From Anaerolineales bacterium (GTDB lineage: Bacteria; Chloroflexota; Anaerolineae; Anaerolineales; UBA4823): a stretch of DNA of 11,644 nt. A program made the translations under genes and the position numbers. Location: positions 1 through 11,644 of the forward strand of contig JADYYC010000273.1 of the NCBI GenBank assembly GCA_020853835.1, in the 5' to 3' direction. Below, one piece after another: positions 1-5,956 of the stretch; the first letter of the stretch is position 1; each line of letters opens with the position of its first letter. The notes below the pieces were generated by a model, which did no database searches, had not been told where the DNA came from, and saw only the letters and a program-made list of their open reading frames with translations.

Positions 1-233
1 TGAGGGTGATACTTGCCAAGCACCTCGCCAACGATGCGGGCGGATTTCTTGTGGGGCGAGTCGGGTCGCAGCGCCATGTCGTGCATGGCATAAAGGATTC
101 TGCGATGAACGGGCTTTAAGCCATCTCTCGCGTCTGGCAACGCCCGGGCGACGATCACGCTCATCGCGTAATCCAGATAAGCTTGCTGCATTTCTCGATC
201 GATGTCGATGCGTTCTACCATCCCGATTTCCAT
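1..233 (-). CDS. gyrA: DNA gyrase subunit A, N-terminal fragment (cut by window edge)
   Basis: This is the start of the GyrA subunit, the DNA breakage-reunion subunit of the A2B2 gyrase that introduces negative supercoils in the cytoplasm. Seventy-seven residues are visible, starting MEIGMVERIDID. They include the very conserved family blocks YAMSVIVARALPD (residues 22-34), RDGLKPVHRRILYAM (36-50) and KKSARIVGEVLGKYHP (62-77). These lie just before the quinolone-resistance region; the catalytic Tyr is outside the window. The ATG at 233 is preceded by a good ribosome site (GGAGG, 7 bases upstream). The extreme N-terminus also resembles ParC of topoisomerase IV, which shares these blocks, so gyrA is preferred but not proven without the C-terminal beta-pinwheel. 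The gene is divergent from the acetyltransferase gene. Confidence 0.9.
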   Translation of the reverse strand, partial: MEIGMVERIDIDREMQQAYLDYAMSVIVARALPDARDGLKPVHRRILYAMHDMALRPDSPHKKSARIVGEVLGKYHP

Positions 234-320
234 CTGTTTCCCTCCGAAAGTGCTGCGGCAGTTTGATAAAAGAGCAGGTTTCCGCGCGATAATTTTAGAA
301 TGTTTGTTCCAGGCGGTTCT

Positions 321-326
321 ATTATA
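321..326 (-). promoter_or_regulatory. Candidate -10 element of the gyrA promoter
   Basis: Read on the minus strand this is a perfect TATAAT, 88 bases before the gyrA ATG. The -35 region is weak (best TTATTC with a 16-base spacer), so the promoter is suggested mainly by the -10 hexamer and its position in the divergent intergenic region. Confidence 0.4.
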
Positions 327-350
327 TTACAGGTTACGAATCGAATAATC

Positions 351-379
351 TTGTCCCGTTGATTGGAATGGATTATTAT
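351..379 (+). promoter_or_regulatory. Promoter of the GNAT acetyltransferase gene
   Basis: TTGTCC (351-356), a 17-base spacer and TATTAT (374-379) fit a housekeeping-sigma promoter (4/6 and 5/6 matches). The start of transcription would be near 386, giving a leader of about 47 bases before the ATG at 433. It is back to back with the gyrA promoter. Confidence 0.5.
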
Positions 380-432
380 GAGGCGCAAATCGTTTCTGGA
401 AATTGCTTATTCATAGAACGCTGGGAGCTTAT

Positions 433-1044
433 ATGCGTATGAAGATTGCCCCGGTTACGCTGCAAGGCAGAATAGTGCGTTTGGAACCGCTCGATGAAAG
501 ACACGTCGCAGATCTTGCCATGGTCGGTAAAGACCCCGATATCTGGCGCTATATGGTTTACGGCGATATTGACAGCGAGACGGATGTCTATGGGTGGGTG
601 AGTGAGATGCTCAAGCGCCAGCGCGATTTGGGGGACTTGCCTTTTGCGGTGATCCATTTGCAGAGCGGGCGGGCGGTTGGAGCCACACGCTATATGGACA
701 TCCATCCCGAGCACCGCGCATTGGAGATCGGCGGCACATGGTATGGGGTAGCTTATCAGGGCACAGGGGTGAATATCGAATCGAAATACTTGCTCTTGAC
801 ACATGCGTTTGAGACCCTTGGTTGCATTCGTGTCCAATTCAAGACCGATTCCCGAAATCTGCGCTCCCAACGCGCGATCGAAAACCTGGGAGCGGTAAAA
901 GAAGGCGTGCTCCGCAACCACATGATTCGGAGCGACGGTGTTATACGCGACTCGGTTTACTACAGCATCATCGACCGCGAATGGCCCCAAGTTAAGTTGA
1001 TACTCGAGGAGCGTTTGCGGAAAATCAGCGGTGAACTTCGATAG
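433..1044 (+). CDS. GNAT family N-acetyltransferase (RimJ/RimL type)
   Basis: A 203-residue cytoplasmic protein of the GNAT fold, expected to move an acetyl group from acetyl-CoA to an amine of an unknown small molecule or protein. The start is placed at ATG 433 because GGGAG lies 5 bases upstream. An in-frame TTG at 403 gives a longer form but has no better ribosome site. Visible landmarks are EIGGTWY (residues 98-104), the acetyl-CoA pyrophosphate loop YQGTG (108-112, a form of the Q/RxxGxG/A motif), QFKTDSRNLRSQRAIENLGA (135-154, with the Asn and helix typical of the Acetyltransf_3 group) and VYYS near residue 176. Length and motifs match proteins annotated only as GNAT acetyltransferases, so no substrate can be named. 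It is monocistronic and ends 10 bases from the convergent epimerase gene. Confidence 0.88.
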   Translation: MRMKIAPVTLQGRIVRLEPLDERHVADLAMVGKDPDIWRYMVYGDIDSETDVYGWVSEMLKRQRDLGDLPFAVIHLQSGRAVGATRYMDIHPEHRALEIGGTWYGVAYQGTGVNIESKYLLLTHAFETLGCIRVQFKTDSRNLRSQRAIENLGAVKEGVLRNHMIRSDGVIRDSVYYSIIDREWPQVKLILEERLRKISGELR

Positions 1045-1054
1045 GGTCTGTGCG

Positions 1055-2200
1055 TTAAAGTAGCGGGTCTTTGTAATCCAAAATCGCCTGAACGATCCGA
1101 TCGGCGGCATGCCCATCGCCATATGGGTTGACGGCGCGGGCCATTTTCGCATGCGCTTCGGGATCGTCCAACAACCGGCGTGTTTCTCGCACAATTGTCT
1201 CGAAGTCTGTTCCAACCAGCCGGACGGTCCCCGCTTCGACGCCCTCGGGCCGCTCGGTGACCTTACGCAACACGAGCACCGGCACACCGAGACCAGGGGC
1301 TTCTTCTTGCAGCCCGCCCGAATCCGTGAGGATTAAAGTCGCCCTCTGGATTAATTGCACCCAGGGCAGATAGTCCATTGGGTCGAGTAGAACGACGTTG
1401 GGCAGGCCTGTCAGTATCCGGCGGGCGGTGTTTTGCACATTCGGGTTAAGGTGGACGGGGTAGATGAAACAAACTTCCCCGGCGTAGTGCTCGGCTAGAT
1501 TGCGTATAGCCATACAGATGTTTTCAAGCGGTTGGCCGAAATTTTCGCGCCGGTGAGCCGTGATCAACACCAGCCGGGGCGTTCGCAGCGGGATTTGATC
1601 AATGGGCATGTTCAGTCGAGAGAGCAGTTCGCATAACGCTTCCGAAACCGGCAACTTGGACACAATTTGGAGCGCATCGATGACCGGATTCCCCGTCACG
1701 CTGATTTGAGCCTCTGGAACATTCTCTCGCAGCAGGTTCTCTCTGGCCCAGGCGGTTGGCGCAAAGTGAAGGTCGGTCACAACGCCCGCTACCCGGCGGT
1801 TGATTTCTTCTGGGAACGGATGCCATTTATTATGGGTGCGCAGCCCGGCTTCCACGTGCCCGATGCGGATGCGGTGGTAATAAGACAGAAGGGCGGTTGA
1901 CATCACCGTGGTCGTATCTCCCTGGACCAACACCCAATCTGGATGAATGTCTTGCAGAATCGGATCTAACTCCCTAAAGATATTCGCAGTGAGCTCCGCC
2001 AGAGTTTGATCGGGGCGCATGATATTCAGGTCGACATCGGGAACGATGTTGAACAGACCCAGCACCTGGTCAAGCATCTCACGGTGTTGAGCCGTCACGC
2101 AGACCAGGGACTCGATTTGGGGATTTGCAGCCAGCTTGAGGACGACTGGCGCCATTTTTACTGCTTCAGGCCGGGTTCCAAAAACGGAAAGAATGCGCAC
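1055..2200 (-). CDS. wecB: UDP-N-acetylglucosamine 2-epimerase (non-hydrolysing)
   Basis: A full-length 381-residue cytoplasmic enzyme interconverting UDP-GlcNAc and UDP-ManNAc, the first step to ManNAc-containing surface polymers. The GT-B fold signatures are all present: GTRPEAVKMAPV (residues 8-19), QGDTTT (93-98), GHVEAGLRT (114-122), PFPEEINRR (128-136), TAHRREN (214-220), and near the C-terminus TDSGGLQEEAP followed by VTERPEGVEAGT. Asp95, Glu117, Glu131 and His216 line up with the E. coli WecB catalytic residues Asp95, Glu117, Glu131 and His213 (family knowledge). The start is GTG at 2200 with AGAGGG 4 bases upstream. It stands alone here: no ManNAc dehydrogenase or glycosyltransferase gene is adjacent, so the polymer it serves is unknown. 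It is also called mnaA in Gram-positive bacteria. Confidence 0.95.
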   Translation of the reverse strand: MRILSVFGTRPEAVKMAPVVLKLAANPQIESLVCVTAQHREMLDQVLGLFNIVPDVDLNIMRPDQTLAELTANIFRELDPILQDIHPDWVLVQGDTTTVMSTALLSYYHRIRIGHVEAGLRTHNKWHPFPEEINRRVAGVVTDLHFAPTAWARENLLRENVPEAQISVTGNPVIDALQIVSKLPVSEALCELLSRLNMPIDQIPLRTPRLVLITAHRRENFGQPLENICMAIRNLAEHYAGEVCFIYPVHLNPNVQNTARRILTGLPNVVLLDPMDYLPWVQLIQRATLILTDSGGLQEEAPGLGVPVLVLRKVTERPEGVEAGTVRLVGTDFETIVRETRRLLDDPEAHAKMARAVNPYGDGHAADRIVQAILDYKDPLL

Positions 2201-2258
2201 GATACCCTCTCTTCGAAAAGCACTTCATTTTTTCATCAACAATGAAATCTGTACAGCG

Positions 2259-2264
2259 ATTATA
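2259..2264 (-). promoter_or_regulatory. Candidate -10 element for the epimerase gene
   Basis: On the minus strand this reads TATAAT, 59 bases before the GTG start. No good -35 hexamer is found at a 16-18 base spacing, so this is only a partial promoter match. Confidence 0.35.
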
Positions 2265-2309
2265 ACGAAAGTGTAAGCCTGTAGACATCTCAATGTGGAT
2301 GACCGTAAG

Positions 2310-2315
2310 TATAAT
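2310..2315 (+). promoter_or_regulatory. Candidate -10 element for the M23 lipoprotein gene
   Basis: A perfect TATAAT, 54 bases before the proposed ATG at 2370, in the divergent region between wecB and the lipoprotein gene. The -35 match is poor (ATCTCA at 2287-2292, 17-base spacer). Confidence 0.35.
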
Positions 2316-2369
2316 TAGAATATAGTCTGGATGTGAAATCATGACCTGGCTTGTCGCGTGGAATTTGTT

Positions 2370-3335
2370 ATGACGCATGGACGAGAGATCCGCAAGATCC
2401 TCCTGTTCTTTGTTGCCGCGTGGATATTGACCGGCTGTGACGTCGCCGGTGTCGGCGAGATGTTTTTCCAGACTGGGGGACGGTCAGTTCCTGATTTGCA
2501 GATCGAATACCCACCCACAAATACCATGGCAGCGGGTTTGAATACCCGGCATATGACCCCAAGCCCCGAGCCGGTAGACAGCCCAACCCCTCTGATCCAG
2601 AATAACCTCGTAGCTTCGAGTACCCCATATCCCACCGATACGATTTTCGTAAATAAGCTGCAACCTTCCAAGCCGGCGACGCCGGACCAAACAGTCGCGT
2701 CGCCGGTTTGTTCGCCATTAGAGCGGGTCGCGCTAAATGATCTGCATTTCATCATTTCAGAAGGGTATCATCCGCCCCCAATGGGAAAAGACGACCGTCA
2801 TCAGGGCGTGGACTTTTCTTACTACCATTGGAACGGAGATTTTGCGATCGAGGGGACGCATATTCAGTCTGTCCTGGGAGGGAATGTCGCGGCAGCGATC
2901 AAGGATTCCTTCCCTTTTGGCCGCATGGTGATCATCGAAACGCCAAAAGAACTGCTCTCAAAGGAGATGATCTCCGTATTTGGCATCGGGGAAGAAGAAT
3001 CGCTCTACATTCTCTATGCTCACATGAGCATTGCTTCGCCACTGGTCGTGTTAGGAAGCCGGGTCCAACCATGCCAGACGCTGGGTTATGTCGGTAGGAC
3101 GGGGAACACCGACGCCCCTCATCTTCATCTTGAAACACGGGTTGGACCGATGAACTGGCGTTTTGAAGTGTTTTCTTCATTTCGTGATACAGACACGCTG
3201 GAAGAGAAGCAAAATTACCGCCTGTGGCGAATAAGCGGCCTGTTTGTCCACTTCGATCCGATGCGGCTGCTCACCTGGGAAGTCAGCCGTGGAGCGACAG
3301 CAACGCCCACCGCCTTACCCCACCGCAGAGAATAG
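2370..3335 (+). CDS. M23 (LytM-type) metallopeptidase lipoprotein
   Basis: A predicted exported lipoprotein of 321 residues. The N-terminus has a charged start (MTHGREIRK), a hydrophobic stretch and a lipobox LTGC with Cys23. A low-complexity Pro/Thr/Ser linker follows (about residues 45-110). The C-terminal half is an M23 endopeptidase fold: HQGVD (His144, Asp148), YAHM (His218) and HLHLE (His251, His253) give the zinc ligands and catalytic His of LytM-like enzymes. All are present, so it is probably active on peptidoglycan cross-bridges. The TGNTDAPHLHLE block is diagnostic. ATG 2370 is chosen over the in-frame GTG at 2358 because the signal peptide then begins normally, but the ribosome site is weak (GGA about 8 bases upstream). 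A charged tail of about 60 residues extends past the peptidase core. The tRNA promoter follows after 34 bases, with no clear terminator between. Confidence 0.85.
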   Translation: MTHGREIRKILLFFVAAWILTGCDVAGVGEMFFQTGGRSVPDLQIEYPPTNTMAAGLNTRHMTPSPEPVDSPTPLIQNNLVASSTPYPTDTIFVNKLQPSKPATPDQTVASPVCSPLERVALNDLHFIISEGYHPPPMGKDDRHQGVDFSYYHWNGDFAIEGTHIQSVLGGNVAAAIKDSFPFGRMVIIETPKELLSKEMISVFGIGEEESLYILYAHMSIASPLVVLGSRVQPCQTLGYVGRTGNTDAPHLHLETRVGPMNWRFEVFSSFRDTDTLEEKQNYRLWRISGLFVHFDPMRLLTWEVSRGATATPTALPHRRE

Positions 3336-3369
3336 ATCCATTTTTAAAACGTGATTATTTGGATAAGGG

Positions 3370-3398
3370 TTGCAAGAACCAATCAATCGCGCTATAAT
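3370..3398 (+). promoter_or_regulatory. Promoter of the tRNA-Pro gene
   Basis: TTGCAA (3370-3375), a 17-base spacer and a perfect TATAAT (3393-3398) put the transcription start near 3405, about 8 bases before the mature tRNA 5' end. This arrangement is typical of a single tRNA gene. Confidence 0.7.
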
Positions 3399-3412
3399 CC
3401 CTTCGCTTGGTA

Positions 3413-3487
3413 CGGGGCGTGGCGCAGTCCGGCTAGCGCGCTTGCATGGGGTGCAAGAGGCCCTGGGTTCAAATCCCAGCGCCCCGA
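3413..3487 (+). tRNA. tRNA-Pro (anticodon GGG)
   Basis: A complete cloverleaf of 75 bases. The acceptor stem CGGGGCG (3413-3419) pairs perfectly with CGCCCCG (3480-3486), with A3487 as discriminator base. The C1-G72 pair is the usual bacterial tRNA-Pro identity feature. The D stem is GCGC/GCGC (3422-3425 and 3436-3439). The anticodon stem CTTGC/GCAAG encloses loop ATGGGGT with anticodon GGG at 3448-3450. The variable loop has 5 bases. The T arm is CTGGG-TTCAAAT-CCCAG. The 3' CCA is not encoded (CAG follows), so it must be added by the CCA-adding enzyme. It reads CCC and CCU proline codons. Confidence 0.97.
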
Positions 3488-3498
3488 CAGAAGTTCTT

Positions 3499-3589
3499 TA
3501 CGATGACAAGAAGGAAATGCCTCTCCTCTCGGTTAAAGAGCTAACGCTCGAGTGAGGGGGGCACCCGAGCGTTAGCTAAGTACATCGTA
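3499..3589 (+). repeat. Nested inverted-repeat element with a 12-codon frame inside
   Basis: The outer arm TACGATGAC (3499-3507) pairs with 3580-3589, read as GT, one bulged A, then CATCGTA. The inner arm GCTAACGCTCG (3540-3550) pairs perfectly with CGAGCGTTAGC (3566-3576). After an A/C mismatch it continues with GTG/CAC around a 7-base purine loop. Inside the outer stem, AAGGAA precedes a frame ATG 3517 to TGA 3555 encoding MPLLSVKELTLE. This resembles the N-terminus of ABC-transporter ATPases, so it may be a gene remnant or a leader peptide. No T-run follows the inner hairpin, so it does not look like a simple terminator. Function unknown. Confidence 0.45.
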
Positions 3590-3688
3590 TCATAAATTCC
3601 AGAAAAATCAAGAGGAATTTTTTCCAGATTAAGAAATAATCATCTAACAAATATTTTGGGATAATTTAGGATAATTGCATCTCCTGAG

Positions 3689-3721
3689 CCAGCGATTTTT
3701 GCGAACGCCAACGCTGGTTTT
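3689..3721 (+). terminator. Weak terminator-like hairpin
   Basis: CCAGCG (3689-3694) pairs with CGCTGG (3712-3717), followed directly by TTTTC. The stem is only 6 base pairs around a 17-base loop, so it could equally be a domain of a small RNA that ends at the stronger terminator downstream. Confidence 0.35.
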
Positions 3722-3745
3722 CTCTCGGAGGAGGAGAATGATTTC

Positions 3746-3785
3746 GGCGGGCGCTGATAGGATTTCGGCGCCCGCCCACTTTTTT
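3746..3785 (+). terminator. Strong rho-independent terminator (plus strand)
   Basis: GGCGGGCGC (3746-3754) pairs perfectly with GCGCCCGCC (3768-3776), followed by CACTTTTTT with six T at 3780-3785. It points along the plus strand, so it would end transcripts coming from the tRNA side. On the minus strand no T-run follows it, so it does not serve the GerMN gene. Confidence 0.8.
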
Positions 3786-3802
3786 CTCTCGCCATTGACC
3801 TG

Positions 3803-4456
3803 CTATTTTCTGCTCAAGACATCGGCGATTGGCGTGCCATTAATATAGATCACGATAGACGTGATCCCCGGGAATTGCTTAATGGTGAATCGTAACTGGT
3901 CTTTTAAACGTGATGCGTCGCAAGGGTCTTTTGTTTTAACATACTCCCCGCTCAGATAAACCTTGATTTGCCCACTGGAAAACTCAACATTTTTCACGGC
4001 CAGGTTTGATGCATAACCTGGGTTATGTAAAATGCCGATCGTGTCGCTATGGTATGAAAGGATCGTCCTCAGCGCATTTGTCACATCGACAGGGATGTTC
4101 CCAGTTTTTGGATAGTGAGTTTTGAAATACCAAAGCGCCTCGCCACAACCATATGGTCCCTTCTCGTTCTTGTTGATGTAATAAACCAGGACTGCCTGGT
4201 CTGCGCTCAGTGTAGCGGATGGCTGCGGTGGAACCGTGGGAGCTTCGGTCGGCGGCGGAGGAGGGGTATCTGTGGGTGGGGGCGGGGTAAACGTCAAAGT
4301 CGGTTCGGGGGTATTCGTAGGCGGTGAAGTCGGCGTTGGTAATGGCGTATGCGTTGGTGTTGGGGTCTGGGTTGGCCCCAAGAATGGAATTGCGCTGCAC
4401 CCCGATCCGCTGACGACGAACATAAGCATGACAGTAACAAGCGCTAATCTCTTCAC
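3803..4456 (-). CDS. GerMN-like domain lipoprotein with Thr/Pro linker
   Basis: A 217-residue predicted exported protein. The start is taken as GTG 4456, because AGGAG ends 6 bases upstream; a TTG at 4462 would touch that ribosome site, and the ATG at 4458 is out of frame. The signal sequence ends SGSGC (Cys20), a loose lipobox because the -3 residue is Gly. Residues about 29-82 are almost only Pro and Thr, a typical extracellular spacer. The C-terminal part (about 86-214) resembles the GerMN fold of spore germination and cell-wall proteins: VKNVEFSSGQIKVYLSG, then LKDQLRFTIKQFPGITSIVIYINGTPI, the usual beta strand, helix and FPGV-strand-NG order. The fold call is by pattern only. The Cys at 104 and 179 could form a disulphide. 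The gene is monocistronic, with its promoter probably inside the 116-base gap that also holds the terminator of the next operon. Confidence 0.72.
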   Translation of the reverse strand: MKRLALVTVMLMFVVSGSGCSAIPFLGPTQTPTPTHTPLPTPTSPPTNTPEPTLTFTPPPPTDTPPPPPTEAPTVPPQPSATLSADQAVLVYYINKNEKGPYGCGEALWYFKTHYPKTGNIPVDVTNALRTILSYHSDTIGILHNPGYASNLAVKNVEFSSGQIKVYLSGEYVKTKDPCDASRLKDQLRFTIKQFPGITSIVIYINGTPIADVLSRK

Positions 4457-4474
4457 ATTCAACTCCTGTGCTCT

Positions 4475-4480
4475 ATTTTA
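4475..4480 (-). promoter_or_regulatory. Candidate -10 of the GerMN lipoprotein gene
   Basis: On the minus strand TAAAAT, with TTGTTT 16 bases upstream inside the T-run of the preceding terminator. The leader would be only about 12 bases and just contain the AGGAG ribosome site. The -35 match is poor. Confidence 0.3.
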
Positions 4481-4493
4481 TCAAAAATTAGTC

Positions 4494-4536
4494 AAAAAAC
4501 AAAAGCCCCTCTTTGGAAGCTCCATTCGAGGGGCTT
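4494..4536 (-). terminator. Rho-independent terminator of the 2-oxoacid oxidoreductase operon
   Basis: On the minus strand AAGCCCCTC (4536-4528) pairs with GAGGGGCTT (4511-4503), a perfect 9-base-pair stem. Its 16-base loop can fold further (GGA with TCC). TTG and six T follow. It lies 37 bases after the gamma subunit stop codon. Confidence 0.88.
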
Positions 4537-4572
4537 AAAGGTAAGCTATGGTGAAAAAGGTCTTATGAACCT

Positions 4573-5130
4573 CTACTTGATCGGCGCAAATGCTTCTCTT
4601 GCGAACTGGGCTCCTTCGAGCAGAGCTTTCGAGTTCAACGGCAAAAGATGTTTGTGACGTTCGGGAAGATGTTGCGAGAGCGCATTCTCGATTGCATCGA
4701 TGCTCAGCACAGGCAAATGCTCAAGCAGCGCGCCCAGCATAACCATGTTCGTCAATCTCTTCTCACCCAACGATTCGGCAATTTCATTGGCGGGGATCAT
4801 CACGGTGATCAGGTCATCACGCTCATATTCCCGGTCGACGAGCGATTTATTTACAATCAGCACGCCTTCTGGAACGACGAGCGGTTCGTATTTATCGAAG
4901 GATGGGAGGTTAAAAACCATGGCCGCCCTGGGGTTGCGGACGGTTGGCGCGCCGATTTCTTCGTCAGCGACGATGACCGTGCAGTTTGCAGTGCCGCCAC
5001 GCATCTCCGGACCATAGGATGGAATCCAGGTGACGTTTTTACCCGAGTCCATGGCGGCGTATGCGATCAGTTGACCGGCAAATAAAATCCCCTGACCGCC
5101 AAACCCTGCGATGATAATTTCAGTTTGCAT
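4573..5130 (-). CDS. 2-oxoacid:ferredoxin oxidoreductase, gamma subunit
   Basis: A 185-residue cytoplasmic subunit of a four-subunit CoA-acylating 2-oxoacid:ferredoxin oxidoreductase. The gamma domain (POR family) is marked by AGFGGQGILFAGQ (residues 8-20), SYGPEMRGGTANC (38-50) and the TNMVMLGAL segment in the C-terminal half. In the family this domain helps bind CoA. Length is normal for a free-standing gamma subunit; in some relatives it is fused to alpha. The ATG at 5130 has GGAGG 7 bases upstream and lies 17 bases after the beta subunit stop, so it is the last gene of the operon, followed by a strong terminator. Substrate is set mainly by alpha and beta, and the gene could be named korC, vorC or porG. 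Confidence 0.92.
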   Translation of the reverse strand: MQTEIIIAGFGGQGILFAGQLIAYAAMDSGKNVTWIPSYGPEMRGGTANCTVIVADEEIGAPTVRNPRAAMVFNLPSFDKYEPLVVPEGVLIVNKSLVDREYERDDLITVMIPANEIAESLGEKRLTNMVMLGALLEHLPVLSIDAIENALSQHLPERHKHLLPLNSKALLEGAQFAREAFAPIK

Positions 5131-5147
5131 CCGATCGCCTCCGCTCT

Positions 5148-5921
5148 TTATACTTTCACGCCGATGAGCGCTGGATTGACTTTGAAATCCTCCAGCGGGT
5201 AAACCGGAACCATGCGCTCTTCAATGTATTTAAGCGATTCCTGAACCGACAGGCCCCAATTGGTTGGACAGGAGGATAAAAGCTCGACTATTGAAAAACC
5301 CAGGCCGCGTTTCTGCACTTCGAAGGCCATTCGAATGGCCTTCTTTGCCAGGCGGATATGCTTAGGATCATGCAGGCTGCGACGCACGGAATAACCAGTC
5401 CCATCCATCGTTGCGAGCGCTTCTGCCATGCGCAATGGATAACCATGTTGTTCAACATCTCGACCGTATGGTGAAGAGGTCGTTTTTTGCCCTGGAAGCG
5501 TGGTGGGCGCCATTTGCCCGCCTGTCATCCCGTAAACTGCATTGTTAATAAAAATGACCGTGATGTTTTCACCCCGGCCCGCGGCGTGCATGATCTCTGC
5601 CATCCCGATCGAGGCAAGGTCGCCGTCACCTTGATAGGTGAATACAATGCGCTCTGGCAACACGCGTTTGATCCCGGTCGCCATGGCTGGGGCGCGACCG
5701 TGCGCGGCTTCGACGAAGTCGCAATCGAAAAAGTTGTAGGCAAAGACCGAACAACCGACTGGCGCTACGCCAATTGAAATCTCTTGTATGCCCATTTCAT
5801 CAAGCACCTCTGCGATCAGGCGATGCGCGATGCCATGCGTGCAACCGGGGCAATAGGTCGTAGGGGTTGCGGTCAAAGATTCAGGGCGTTTATAGACAAC
5901 CTGTGCTGGAGCATCCATCAT
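5148..5921 (-). CDS. 2-oxoacid:ferredoxin oxidoreductase, beta (TPP-binding) subunit
   Basis: The thiamine pyrophosphate subunit, 257 residues. The TPP/Mg motif starts at QGDGDLAS (97-104) and ends at the NN of FINNAVYGMTGG (126-127). YCPGCTHG (23-30), Cys57 and Cys218 are the positions expected to hold the [4Fe-4S] cluster of KorB-like subunits (assignment by family analogy). The CTHG form, instead of CGHG, together with APVGC, is usual in the VorA-like branch rather than classical KorB. ATG 5921 is chosen because GGAGAG lies 6 bases upstream. A GTG at 5957 that overlaps the alpha stop codon by one base would give 12 extra residues and cannot be excluded, since overlaps of this kind allow coupled translation. 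With ATG 5921 the gap to alpha is 35 bases. Confidence 0.93.
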   Translation of the reverse strand: MMDAPAQVVYKRPESLTATPTTYCPGCTHGIAHRLIAEVLDEMGIQEISIGVAPVGCSVFAYNFFDCDFVEAAHGRAPAMATGIKRVLPERIVFTYQGDGDLASIGMAEIMHAAGRGENITVIFINNAVYGMTGGQMAPTTLPGQKTTSSPYGRDVEQHGYPLRMAEALATMDGTGYSVRRSLHDPKHIRLAKKAIRMAFEVQKRGLGFSIVELLSSCPTNWGLSVQESLKYIEERMVPVYPLEDFKVNPALIGVKV

Positions 5922-5956
5922 TTGCATCTCTCCATTCCGTTCTTTCGTTGGCAACA

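Larger units (their letters stand above)
3488..3802. other. 315-base stretch with no convincing protein gene; structured DNA/RNA
   Basis: This region lies between the tRNA and the convergent GerMN gene. It contains, in order, a nested inverted-repeat element (3499-3589), an AT-rich part with a tandem GGATAATT (3659-3666 and 3669-3676), a hairpin with a T-run (3689-3721), a very strong ribosome-binding sequence with an ATG (3727-3740) and a strong terminator (3746-3785). A direct repeat GATTTCGGCG occurs at 3740-3749 and 3761-3770. It could hold one or two small RNAs. Confidence 0.5.

Noticed and set aside
376..1287. Long minus-strand open frame opposite the acetyltransferase gene
   Set aside because: It overlaps the acetyltransferase and part of the epimerase gene, both with clear family motifs. 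Its translation shows no recognisable domain and it has no ribosome site.
3413..3487. tRNA-Pro as an integration site for a mobile element
   Set aside because: No integrase gene and no second copy of the tRNA 3' end was seen in the window, so there is no support for an island boundary here.
3370..3555. 61-codon frame running through the tRNA gene
   Set aside because: Most of it is the tRNA and its promoter. Only the last 12 codons (3517-3555) have their own ATG and ribosome-like site, and these are reported separately as part of the structured element.
4240..4400. Short tandem repeats in the GerMN gene as a possible CRISPR or satellite
   Set aside because: The pattern is degenerate Pro/Thr codons in frame, with no constant repeat or spacer length. 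It is a protein low-complexity linker.
4236..4538. Gly/Val-rich plus-strand frame opposite the GerMN gene
   Set aside because: It is the antisense shadow of the Pro/Thr codon repeat. The composition follows from the opposite strand and no start signal is present.
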